DNA from: Candidatus Omnitrophota bacterium
Lineage (GTDB): Bacteria; Omnitrophota; Gorgyraeia; Gygaellales; Profunditerraquicolaceae
Length of the DNA stretch: 6,703 bases
Reading direction: 5' to 3'
Assembly: GCA_028714055.1 (NCBI GenBank)
Contig: JAQTNB010000022.1
Location: 1 to 6,703, forward strand
Part shown: piece by piece, positions 1-6,216 of the stretch
Layout: the number at the start of each line of letters is the position of its first letter
Numbering within the stretch: the first letter of the stretch is position 1
Notes under the pieces: generated by a model
What the model saw: the letters and a program-made list of their open reading frames with translations, nothing else
Told to the model about the DNA's origin: nothing
The model's database searches: none
Made by a program: the position numbers and the translations under genes

Positions 1-17
1 GGGTCCCTCTTATAAAG

Positions 18-33
18 GCTTACCGCCGTAAGC
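18..33. other. Short perfect inverted repeat (hairpin)
   Basis: GCTTAC (18-23) and GTAAGC (28-33) pair perfectly around a CGCC loop. A T-rich stretch follows at 47-60, but about 13 bases downstream, too far for a standard intrinsic terminator. It may be the 3' end structure of an upstream gene not in the window, or chance. The pairing is seen; the role is not known. Confidence 0.35.
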
Positions 34-35
34 TC

Positions 36-80
36 GCCCCGTAAATGTTTTTCTTTATTTCTCCCGGGGCTTGTTTTTCT
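36..80 (+). terminator. Possible intrinsic terminator of an upstream unit
   Basis: GCCCCG (36-41) can pair with CGGGGC (65-70), and the second arm is followed directly by the T-rich run TTGTTTTTCT. The 23-base loop is long for an efficient terminator, and the T-run overlaps the -35 region of the promoter proposed just downstream. If real, it would separate this operon from a gene left of the window reading rightward. No coding sequence is identifiable in 1-100. Confidence 0.3.
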
Positions 81-99
81 TTGCGAATGGGTATATAAT
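71..99 (+). promoter_or_regulatory. Sigma70-like promoter for the operon
   Basis: A perfect -10 hexamer TATAAT (94-99) lies 17 bases after TTGTTT (71-76), which matches the -35 consensus at its first three bases. The predicted transcription start is near 105-107, giving a leader of about 118 bases before the channel gene at 224. The surroundings are AT-rich, as expected for a promoter. It is the only convincing promoter in the window and would serve the whole gene block. The organism's sigma factor consensus is unknown, so this rests on the general bacterial pattern. Confidence 0.55.
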
Positions 100-152
100 A
101 AAAAAGGATTAAATGCATACGGGTCCAGAGGCATTATTTCTGGAGGTATTTT

Positions 153-174
153 AGGATGGTCGGGCCGTCATCCT
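153..174 (+). promoter_or_regulatory. Leader hairpin over a possible small ORF start
   Basis: AGGATG (153-158) pairs with CATCCT (169-174). Two G-U pairs can extend the stem inward, leaving a loop of about six bases. No T-tract follows, so it is not a terminator. The left arm contains the ATG of the 17-codon leader ORF, so folding could hide that start. The complementarity is seen; any regulatory role is inference. Confidence 0.3.
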
Positions 175-209
175 TACGGGCGCAAAGGTGGCGGTCTTTT
201 ATTTTTTGA
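156..209 (+). CDS. Possible 17-residue leader peptide
   Basis: An ATG at 156 is preceded by GGAGG (142-146) at nine-base spacing and runs 17 codons to TGA at 207-209. The peptide begins MVGPSSLRAQ, is basic in the middle and ends in aromatic and hydrophobic residues. The stop lies only a base or two before the Shine-Dalgarno site of the channel gene (211-215), so ribosomes finishing it could reinitiate there. It has no run of one amino acid as in classic attenuators. No known family is recognised. A good ribosome site in a leader can occur by chance, so this is a tentative call. Confidence 0.25.
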   Translation: MVGPSSLRAQRWRSFIF

Positions 210-210
210 A

Positions 211-215
211 AGGAG
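211..215 (+). promoter_or_regulatory. Ribosome binding site fixing the channel start
   Basis: AGGAG lies eight bases before the ATG at 224. The reading frame is open back to a GTG at 188, but that codon has no Shine-Dalgarno site and would add 12 residues unlike a channel N-terminus. The site therefore favours 224 as the start. Confidence 0.7.
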
Positions 216-223
216 CGCGTAAC

Positions 224-1282
224 ATGGATCAGGGTTTATCCGATTTCCTGCGGCAGGCGTCGGCCCAGTCTATACCCCTGCTGATTTTCCTCGTGATATT
301 TATCGCCGGGCTCATCGTACGCAAGGTCATCTTCGCTAGGCTTTCGCGCTGGGCAACGCATACCAAATCCGAGATAGACGATGTCATCATCGCCGCGACC
401 AGGGGGCCGTTTATCCTCTGGTGCCTGATGCTCGGGCTTTATTTTGCGCTTGAGTCGTCGGTTATGCCTGAAGCGTTCGTGCGGACCATAGATAGGGTCC
501 TGTTGATACTGGGTATCCTTTCGGTAACGATCGTGCTGGCAAACATGAGCAGCAAGTTTATCGCTCAATTTGCGGGTAAATTCGATACCGCCTTTCCGGT
601 CACCTCCCTTACCAGGAACATAAGCCGGATCATAATCTTTTGCGTCGGTATCCTGGTCATACTGAACAGCCTGGGGATCTCCATTACCCCCATTCTGGCT
701 ACGTTGGGGGTCGGCGGGCTTGCCGTAGCCCTGGGGTTGCAGGATACTCTCTCAAACCTTTTTGCGGGTTTCCATGTTATCGCCTCCAGGCAGATCAGGG
801 TTGGGGATTATGTAAGGCTTGAGTCTGGAGAAGAAGGGTATGTGACCGACGTCGGCTGGCGCATGACGAAAGTGCACATGCTGCCCAATAACATGGTGCT
901 GGTTCCCAATGAGAAGCTCGCCAAATCGATTGTGATCAATTACTCTTTGCCGGATACTGAGATGGCGGTTTTGGTCAACCTGGGAGTGCATTATGGCAGC
1001 GATTTGAAAAAGGTCGAACGCGTCACCTGCGAGGTAGCTCAAGAAGTCATGAAAGAAGTCGCCGGAGGAGTGCCTGAATTCGAACCGTTCATCCGCTACC
1101 ATACCTTCGGGGATTTTAATATCCAGTTTACGGTCATTTTGCGGGCAAAAGAATTCGTCGCTCAATACCTGATCAAGCACGAATTCGTCAAACGGCTGCA
1201 TGAGCGTTACGCGAAAGAAGGCATTGTGATACCGTACCCAATATGGGCGATAAATTACCGGCAGGAAAAGGAGGGTGCATGA
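224..1282 (+). CDS. MscS-family mechanosensitive ion channel
   Basis: This 352-residue inner-membrane protein belongs to the small-conductance mechanosensitive channel family, whose members open under membrane tension to release ions and small solutes after osmotic downshift. Hydrophobic segments lie near residues 16-34, 61-79, 88-108 and 130-150. The pore-lining helix follows at about 153-185, with the Gly/Ala-rich pattern LGVGGLAVALGLQDTLSN typical of MscS TM3. The beta domain comes next (about 186-240, with VGDYV and PNNMVLVPN), then the mixed alpha/beta C-terminal vestibule domain ending in IVIPYP. The protein is longer than E. coli MscS (286 residues), having about two extra N-terminal helices as in YnaI-like members. 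Its TGA overlaps the otsA ATG (ATGA), so the two are probably translationally coupled. The family is certain. Gating tension and any solute preference cannot be read from sequence. Confidence 0.95.
   Translation: MDQGLSDFLRQASAQSIPLLIFLVIFIAGLIVRKVIFARLSRWATHTKSEIDDVIIAATRGPFILWCLMLGLYFALESSVMPEAFVRTIDRVLLILGILSVTIVLANMSSKFIAQFAGKFDTAFPVTSLTRNISRIIIFCVGILVILNSLGISITPILATLGVGGLAVALGLQDTLSNLFAGFHVIASRQIRVGDYVRLESGEEGYVTDVGWRMTKVHMLPNNMVLVPNEKLAKSIVINYSLPDTEMAVLVNLGVHYGSDLKKVERVTCEVAQEVMKEVAGGVPEFEPFIRYHTFGDFNIQFTVILRAKEFVAQYLIKHEFVKRLHERYAKEGIVIPYPIWAINYRQEKEGA
1268..1274 (+). promoter_or_regulatory. Ribosome binding site fixing the otsA start
   Basis: AAGGAGG lies four bases before the ATG at 1279, inside the last codons of the channel gene. 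The frame also has an ATG at 1243, but that would place charged residues before the first membrane helix and lacks a comparable site. Start 1279 puts the helix directly after Met-Lys-Arg, as expected. Confidence 0.75.
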
Positions 1283-3513
1283 AGCGGGTCCTTCTGTTGA
1301 TCCTGCCCATCCTTATTATCGTGGCGGTCGTTTTTACGCTTTTCGGCATCATGCAGGTGCGCTTCGAGGAAGAGAAGCAGATGGATGACCTGGCCCGCAA
1401 CGCGCGCAACGTCGCCGAGAGCGTCAACCTTTACGCCCGCCATATCCTTGCGGCCGGTGATTTAAAGTCCGCGCAGCGGCTGGTCGAGAGTTTCCGTCAG
1501 AGAGAGCGGATGCAGGGGTGCGTTATCTATGACAGCCAGGGGCAGGTCTTAGCGGTAACCTCGCGCATCGCCGATTGGGGAAAGAAAGAAAAACCCTATC
1601 TGCCGGGAGTCATTGCCTCAAGGCTTAGCCGCGGATCGGTGGAGCGTTTCCGGGAATCTTCTTTTTACAGCTATATCATGCCGGTCCTGGACGATGAGGG
1701 GAATATCCTGGGGCTGGTGGAGGTGGTCTACGATACGTCATATATGTTCAGCATCTTGACCGAGCTCTGGCGCCGGATAAGCGCAACGCTTATCTTTTTG
1801 ATCCTGCTTATCGCGTTCATCGCCGTTGTCATTCAGCACCGGATCTTTGTGCTCCCGGTCAGGCGCCTGACCCAATGGTTCACGCATTTTCAAAGGGGCG
1901 AGACGGATAAGCTCAGGCCTTTTGTGGAAAAAGGAGAATTTGGAAAGCTGGTCAGGGAAGTCGAGCAGGTGGCGTTGGGCCTGCGGGTGGCGCGCAGGGT
2001 AGCCAGCGACGAAGCGCATGAGCGCATACGCACGGATGAGTTATGGACCGAGGCGAAATTAAAGGATTTAGTCCAGGCCAGGCTCGGGGAAAACGCTCTT
2101 TTTGTCGTTTCGAACAGAGAGCCGTATATGCATGTGGTGGATGAGAAAAGCGGCTCTATTAAGTGCGTGCGGCCCGCAAGCGGGGTCGTTACTGCGATCG
2201 ACCCGATCTTGCGCGCCTGCGGAGGGACGTGGATCGCGCAAGGGTCCGGCGATGCGGACAAAAAATTCGTTAATTCCAAAAACAAACTGGGAGTGCCTCC
2301 GGAAGATAACCGGTATATCTTAAAGCGCGTTTGGCTTACCAAGAAAGAAGAAGACGGTTATTACTATGGATTTTCAAACGAAGGCCTGTGGCCTTTGTGC
2401 CACGTGACCCATACCCGGCCGATACTCCGGGAAGTCGACTGGCAGGAGTATAAGGCGGTAAACCGGAAATTCGCGGAGAACGTGCTCGAGGAGCTTCCCG
2501 CCAGGGACCCGTTTGTATTTATCCAGGATTACCATTTTACGCTGCTTCCGCAGATGATAAAAGAGAAGCGGCCCGATGCGGTTATCGCCCTTTTCTGGCA
2601 TATTCCCTGGCCGAACCCCGAGGTGTTTGCCATCTGTCCTTACCAGCAGGAGATCCTGGACGGGATGCTTGCCGCTGACCTTATAGGCTTTCATGTGCAG
2701 TACCATTGTAATAATTTCCTGGATACCGCCAACCGCCTTATTGAGTGCCGGGTGGATACCGAGAAATTCAGCGTGGTCAGGGCAAACAAAGAAACAGGGG
2801 TGCGGGCTTTTCCCATAAGCGTAGACGGATTTATCGCTCCCGGGACCCCGGCGGCCGAACAGCGGGAGGTGCTGAAGATCCGTAAGGAATTAGGCCTGGA
2901 AGGCAAGATCGTTGCCCTGGGCGTGGACAGGATAGATTATACCAAAGGGCTCCTCGAGCGCATCCTTGCGGTCGACCGTTTCCTCGAGAAATACCCGGAG
3001 TATAAGGAGCGGTTTGTTTTTGTGCAGCTGGCTGCCCCCAGCCGCACGCACATCAAGCGTTATCATGAGCTCATCAGCGAGATCGACGAGCTGGTAGAGA
3101 AGAAGAACTGGAAATATTCCGACGGCAGCTGGCAGCCGATCGTTTATCTGAAGAGGCATTTTTCCGCCGAAGAGATCAGGCCGTTCTATGCTTTGGCAGA
3201 TATCTGTATCGTCAGCTCGCTCCATGACGGCATGAACCTGGTGGCAAAGGAATATATCGCCTCCCGCAGCGACGAGACAGGCGTTTTGGTCCTCAGCCGC
3301 TTCACGGGCGCAAGCAAAGAACTGGCCGATGCGGTGCAGATCAATCCGTATTCCATAGAAGAGTTCGCCGATGCCATTCGCTTCGCGGCCGAGATGCCCC
3401 TTGAAGAAAAGAAGAAACGCATGGAGAGCATGCGTAAGGTGGTCAGCGAAAATAACGTCTACAAATGGGCGGCAAATATTATCACGGATTTGACTTCGTT
3501 GAAAAAAACCTAA
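1279..3513 (+). CDS. otsA: Membrane sensor-HAMP-GT20 trehalose-6-phosphate synthase
   Basis: This 744-residue protein should transfer glucose from UDP-glucose to glucose-6-phosphate, giving trehalose-6-phosphate. The GT20 domain spans about 273-741. Every active-site residue I can align with E. coli OtsA is present: R280 in SNREP, W318 in GGTW, Y362 and W371 in YGFSNEGLW, D417 in QDYH, H441 in HIPWP, R551 and K556 in DRIDYTKG, R589 in APSR, and D650 and E658 in HDGMNLVAKE. Spacing from D417 to H441 and from R551 to E658 matches E. coli exactly. Unlike ordinary OtsA (about 470 residues), it has a 270-residue N-terminal module: helix at 3-23, extracytoplasmic PAS/Cache-like domain at about 24-165, helix at about 168-186, HAMP-like segment at 187-243 with PVRRLT and GEFGKL, then a charged helical linker. 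The enzyme domain is thus cytoplasmic but membrane-tethered. The gene overlaps the channel gene by 4 bases and precedes otsB. The GT20 call is firm; the sensing role is inferred from architecture. Confidence 0.95.
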   Translation: MKRVLLLILPILIIVAVVFTLFGIMQVRFEEEKQMDDLARNARNVAESVNLYARHILAAGDLKSAQRLVESFRQRERMQGCVIYDSQGQVLAVTSRIADWGKKEKPYLPGVIASRLSRGSVERFRESSFYSYIMPVLDDEGNILGLVEVVYDTSYMFSILTELWRRISATLIFLILLIAFIAVVIQHRIFVLPVRRLTQWFTHFQRGETDKLRPFVEKGEFGKLVREVEQVALGLRVARRVASDEAHERIRTDELWTEAKLKDLVQARLGENALFVVSNREPYMHVVDEKSGSIKCVRPASGVVTAIDPILRACGGTWIAQGSGDADKKFVNSKNKLGVPPEDNRYILKRVWLTKKEEDGYYYGFSNEGLWPLCHVTHTRPILREVDWQEYKAVNRKFAENVLEELPARDPFVFIQDYHFTLLPQMIKEKRPDAVIALFWHIPWPNPEVFAICPYQQEILDGMLAADLIGFHVQYHCNNFLDTANRLIECRVDTEKFSVVRANKETGVRAFPISVDGFIAPGTPAAEQREVLKIRKELGLEGKIVALGVDRIDYTKGLLERILAVDRFLEKYPEYKERFVFVQLAAPSRTHIKRYHELISEIDELVEKKNWKYSDGSWQPIVYLKRHFSAEEIRPFYALADICIVSSLHDGMNLVAKEYIASRSDETGVLVLSRFTGASKELADAVQINPYSIEEFADAIRFAAEMPLEEKKKRMESMRKVVSENNVYKWAANIITDLTSLKKT

Positions 3514-3528
3514 GAACCGCACGCTGCC

Positions 3529-4320
3529 ATGCAGTATCTATTCGAGCACTGGAAAAGCATAGAAAAAAGATTGCAGGGCGCACGGCTCTTTGTCTTTCTT
3601 GATTATGACGGGACGCTGGCTCAGATCGTGCATGTGCCTGAAAAGGCGCGCATTACCGGCAGTGCGCGGCAGCTCTTGGCGGCTATCATAAAAAAGCCCG
3701 GCTGCAGGGTTGCCGTGATCAGCGGAAGGGCGCTCAAAGACGTCAAAAAGAGAGTGGGGCTCAATGGGGTCATCTATGCCGGTAATCACGGGCTTGAGCT
3801 GGAAGGCCCCCGGATCAAATTCAGAAAATTCTTGTCTCAAGGATATACGCACGCCTTGCAAAAACTGCGCGGGGAACTTGCGCGTAAACTAAAGCTTTTT
3901 AAAGGCGTGATCATCGAAGATAAGGGCCTAAGCCTGAGTGTCCACTACCGGCGGGTTGATAAAAAAGCTATCCCGCAGGTTAAGACCATTTTTCATGAAA
4001 CCGTGATAACCTCGTTTGTAGCCGATACCATACGGGTCAAACAGGGGAAGATGGTTTTTGAAATAAGGCCTCCGGTCGAATGGGACAAGGGGAGGGTCGT
4101 GCTCTGGCTTCTGGCCCGGCAGAAATTTTCCGCCGGGGAGAAGCGAGTTTATCCTGTTTATATCGGAGATGACGCTACCGATGAGGATGCCTTTAGGGCG
4201 TTGAAAGATATTGGTTTGACCGTGCTGGTAGGGGGGCCTGCGCTTTCTTCGCAGGCGCATTATTACGTGCGCAATACGCAGGAAGTTTATAAGTTGTTGA
4301 AGCTGATCCTGTCCGTATAG
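3529..4320 (+). CDS. otsB: Trehalose-6-phosphate phosphatase
   Basis: This 263-residue cytoplasmic HAD-superfamily phosphatase should dephosphorylate trehalose-6-phosphate to trehalose, the second step after OtsA. All four HAD motifs are visible: the nucleophile and acid-base aspartates D25 and D27 in FLDYDGTL, S65 in VISGR, K187 in WDKG, and the Mg-binding acidic cluster D214, D215 and D218 in IGDDATDEDAF. The OtsB-typical AGNHGLE is at 84-90, with a small cap domain between motifs II and III. Length fits the family (about 250-270). It starts 15 bases after otsA. No Shine-Dalgarno site is visible before the ATG, so translation may depend on coupling to otsA. A TTG at 3571 behind a purine-rich stretch is a less likely alternative start that would still keep the catalytic aspartates. 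Confidence 0.95.
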   Translation: MQYLFEHWKSIEKRLQGARLFVFLDYDGTLAQIVHVPEKARITGSARQLLAAIIKKPGCRVAVISGRALKDVKKRVGLNGVIYAGNHGLELEGPRIKFRKFLSQGYTHALQKLRGELARKLKLFKGVIIEDKGLSLSVHYRRVDKKAIPQVKTIFHETVITSFVADTIRVKQGKMVFEIRPPVEWDKGRVVLWLLARQKFSAGEKRVYPVYIGDDATDEDAFRALKDIGLTVLVGGPALSSQAHYYVRNTQEVYKLLKLILSV

Positions 4321-4323
4321 GAG
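4319..4323 (+). promoter_or_regulatory. Ribosome binding site overlapping the otsB stop
   Basis: AGGAG shares its first two bases with the otsB TAG stop and sits six bases before the ATG at 4330. This supports 4330 as the start of the next gene and suggests coupled translation. Confidence 0.65.
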
Positions 4324-4329
4324 CGATAC

Positions 4330-5001
4330 ATGGCAGCATTGACCAGGGCGCAAGAGCCTTTCAGGTTCTATACCCGGTTGCACATTTCGGAGCTGACGGG
4401 CTTAAGGGCTACGACCATCCCGCAGCTCCTGGAGACCCTCCGGGATATCCCCGGAGCCTGCATATATCATCATACCCACCGGTTCCTGCAGCAGCATCAA
4501 TACCTGTCTCCCGAACCGCCCAATGACTTTGCGTATTGGGTTTCAGAGGTCCTGGGAGAGGACATGCTTGGAGAGATGCTCGCCAGCGTAGATACGATCC
4601 AGTATGCGACCATCCGCGACCTGCGCGAAAAGATCATCTCTACCATAGAGGCATACCTGGATTCAAACCCTACGGCGAAACTTAAATTCGCGCGCCAGGG
4701 GGAGGAGTTCCATTTCGTTAAGTCGATAAGCTTTGTCTTGCCGACGGAATATGCGGTCTATGACCTGCGGGAATTCGCGGATATCCTCAAGAAGATCACC
4801 GTCGATTCGATATATTTCCATGTCTTTGAATCGCGCCTGAGGCTCGAGCGCAGTGCAAACGATTTTGCCTTCTGGATTGAAACCTCTCTCGGGGATAAGT
4901 CCCTGGCAAAACAGCTTTCAAGGTTCGATCCGTATACGCTTACGCTGGAAAACCTCAGGAATACCATCGTTGCGATCGTCGAGAGGAGGATCGGCTCCTG
5001 A
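4330..5001 (+). CDS. Uncharacterised tandem-duplicated protein (DUF5752-like)
   Basis: This 223-residue protein looks soluble, with no signal peptide or membrane helix. It consists of two copies of a roughly 100-residue unit, about 11-110 and 127-221. Shared landmarks are an aromatic beta-like start (FRFYTRL / FHFVKSI), a helix ending in LRDI / LKKI, an IYHH / IYFH motif, NDFAYW (65-70) / NDFAFW (177-182) followed by a LGE-LG / LGD-L stretch, and a final helix (IRDLREKIISTIEAYL / LENLRNTIVAIVERRI). The first copy is about four residues longer between the His motif and the ND motif. From memory it resembles DUF5752, a family of unknown function that I recall near glycosyltransferase genes; I cannot confirm this without a search. 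It has no recognisable catalytic motif. Its place between otsB and the GT4 gene suggests a binding, scaffold or regulatory role in trehalose synthesis, which is inference. Confidence 0.85.
   Translation: MAALTRAQEPFRFYTRLHISELTGLRATTIPQLLETLRDIPGACIYHHTHRFLQQHQYLSPEPPNDFAYWVSEVLGEDMLGEMLASVDTIQYATIRDLREKIISTIEAYLDSNPTAKLKFARQGEEFHFVKSISFVLPTEYAVYDLREFADILKKITVDSIYFHVFESRLRLERSANDFAFWIETSLGDKSLAKQLSRFDPYTLTLENLRNTIVAIVERRIGS
4984..4989 (+). promoter_or_regulatory. Ribosome binding site of the GT4 gene
   Basis: AGGAGG lies within the last codons of the preceding gene, 13 bases before the ATG at 5003, slightly farther than usual. The frame is open back to 4853, but the upstream 50 codons overlap the preceding gene, give a low-complexity Ser/Arg-rich sequence and do not resemble the family. 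Start 5003 is therefore preferred. Confidence 0.5.
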
Positions 5002-5002
5002 T

Positions 5003-6214
5003 ATGGCAAAGATAGAAGAATATGCGCCTCTGGTAGGACAGTCGGTTATCGATGACCTCAGGCTCCTGGCCGAGAGGCTTAAAGGCAAGGTCGTCCAGCA
5101 TATCAATTCCACCTCGGTCGGCGGAGGGGTGGCAGAGATCCTCAACCGCATGGTCCCGCTTTTAAGGGAACTGGGCGTCGATACCTGCTGGGACCTTATT
5201 AAGGGCGGGTCGCAATTTTTCGATGTCACCAAGAAATTCCACAATGTCCTTCATGGAAGGCCCGAAGAGATCACCCAGAGGGATTTCGACATTTTCATGG
5301 AGACAAGCCTGCTCAATATCGAGGAGGTCAATACCCACGGGGACATTGTTTTTGTGCATGACCCGCAGCCGATCGCCCTGGTCAGGAAAAAGCAGGAGAA
5401 TAAATGGATCTGGCGCTGCCATATCGATGTCTCCGAGCCCCATCAGAAAGTATGGGGTTTTCTTATGGAATTTATCTCTCAATATCATGCCGCGGTATTT
5501 TCGTCCCCCAGTTTCTCCCGCCGGCTTCCCGTACGGCAGTTTTTGGTCGCCCCTTCTATTGATCCTTTAAGCGATAAGAACAGGGAGCTTCCGCTCGAGG
5601 TCATTGATAAGGTGCTGGAGAAATACGGCATAGTCAGGGACAAGCCGATCATCACGCAGATATCCCGTTTTGACAGGCTCAAGGATCCGGTCGGCGTTAT
5701 TGAGGCGTTTTTGCAGGTGAAAAAATACATAGACTGCCAGCTGATACTTGCCGGCGGCACCGCAACCGATGACCCCGAAGGAGCCAAGGTTTATGAAGAG
5801 GTCATGGAAAAAGCAAAGAAAGATACCGATATCCACATACTGCTCCTGCCGCAGAATGACATAGAGGTGAATGCCCTGCAGCGCGCCTCCGACGTTATCA
5901 TGCAGAAGTCGCTTAAGGAAGGTTTTGGCCTGACCGTATCGGAAGCGCTCTGGAAGGCAAAACCCGTGGTTGCTTCCAATGTCGGGGGTATCCCTTTGCA
6001 GGTAACGCATAAATATTCCGGCCTGCTCTGTCATTCGATTGACGGAGCGGCCTTTGCCATCAAGCAGCTCCTGAACAGCCCGGCTTACGCCAAGAAGCTG
6101 GGAGAGAACGGCCGGGAACACGTGCGCAATAATTTCCTGCTTACCCGGCACCTGAAGGATTACATGCTCTTGTTCCTCTCCCTTTACCATCAGGAAGACC
6201 TGGTTTATCTGTAA
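5003..6214 (+). CDS. treT: GT4 glycosyltransferase, probable trehalose synthase TreT
   Basis: This 403-residue cytoplasmic GT-B enzyme most resembles trehalose glycosyltransferring synthase (TreT), which makes trehalose from NDP-glucose and free glucose, reversibly in some species. The N-terminal domain has HINST (33-37) followed by the glycine loop GGGVAEIL (40-47), both typical of TreT, then HDPQP (109-113) and RCHID (128-132). The C-terminal nucleotide-sugar domain has SRFDRLKDP (211-219), the retaining EX7E motif with E306 and E314 in KEGFGLTVSEALWK, and GGIPLQV (328-334). Length matches archaeal TreT (about 410). Fungal-type trehalose phosphorylase is a GT4 relative sharing HDPQ-like motifs but is much longer, so it is less likely. 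It starts one base after the preceding stop. A non-catalytic or partner role toward OtsA is also possible, given the operon. The GT4 family is certain; the TreT reaction is likely, and the nucleotide donor is unknown. Confidence 0.85.
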   Translation: MAKIEEYAPLVGQSVIDDLRLLAERLKGKVVQHINSTSVGGGVAEILNRMVPLLRELGVDTCWDLIKGGSQFFDVTKKFHNVLHGRPEEITQRDFDIFMETSLLNIEEVNTHGDIVFVHDPQPIALVRKKQENKWIWRCHIDVSEPHQKVWGFLMEFISQYHAAVFSSPSFSRRLPVRQFLVAPSIDPLSDKNRELPLEVIDKVLEKYGIVRDKPIITQISRFDRLKDPVGVIEAFLQVKKYIDCQLILAGGTATDDPEGAKVYEEVMEKAKKDTDIHILLLPQNDIEVNALQRASDVIMQKSLKEGFGLTVSEALWKAKPVVASNVGGIPLQVTHKYSGLLCHSIDGAAFAIKQLLNSPAYAKKLGENGREHVRNNFLLTRHLKDYMLLFLSLYHQEDLVYL

Positions 6215-6216
6215 TT

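Noticed and set aside
188..223. GTG start 12 codons upstream for the channel
   Set aside because: It has no ribosome site, whereas the ATG at 224 has AGGAG at good spacing.
1243..1278. Earlier ATG for otsA
   Set aside because: It would add 12 residues encoded within the channel's C-terminus; AAGGAGG directly before 1279 and the helix that follows favour 1279.
2890..3522. Long open frame on the - strand (210 codons)
   Set aside because: It lies wholly opposite the conserved GT20 catalytic region of otsA, has no recognisable domain and has an unusual Cys/His/Arg mix typical of shadow frames.
4853..5002. N-terminal extension of the GT4 frame
   Set aside because: These 50 codons overlap the C-terminal repeat of the preceding gene and encode Ser/Arg-rich sequence unlike any GT4 N-terminus; 5003 is the better start.
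5567..6190. Long open frame on the - strand (207 codons)
   Set aside because: It is antisense to the nucleotide-sugar domain of the GT4 gene, whose motifs prove the + strand frame. No family is recognised.
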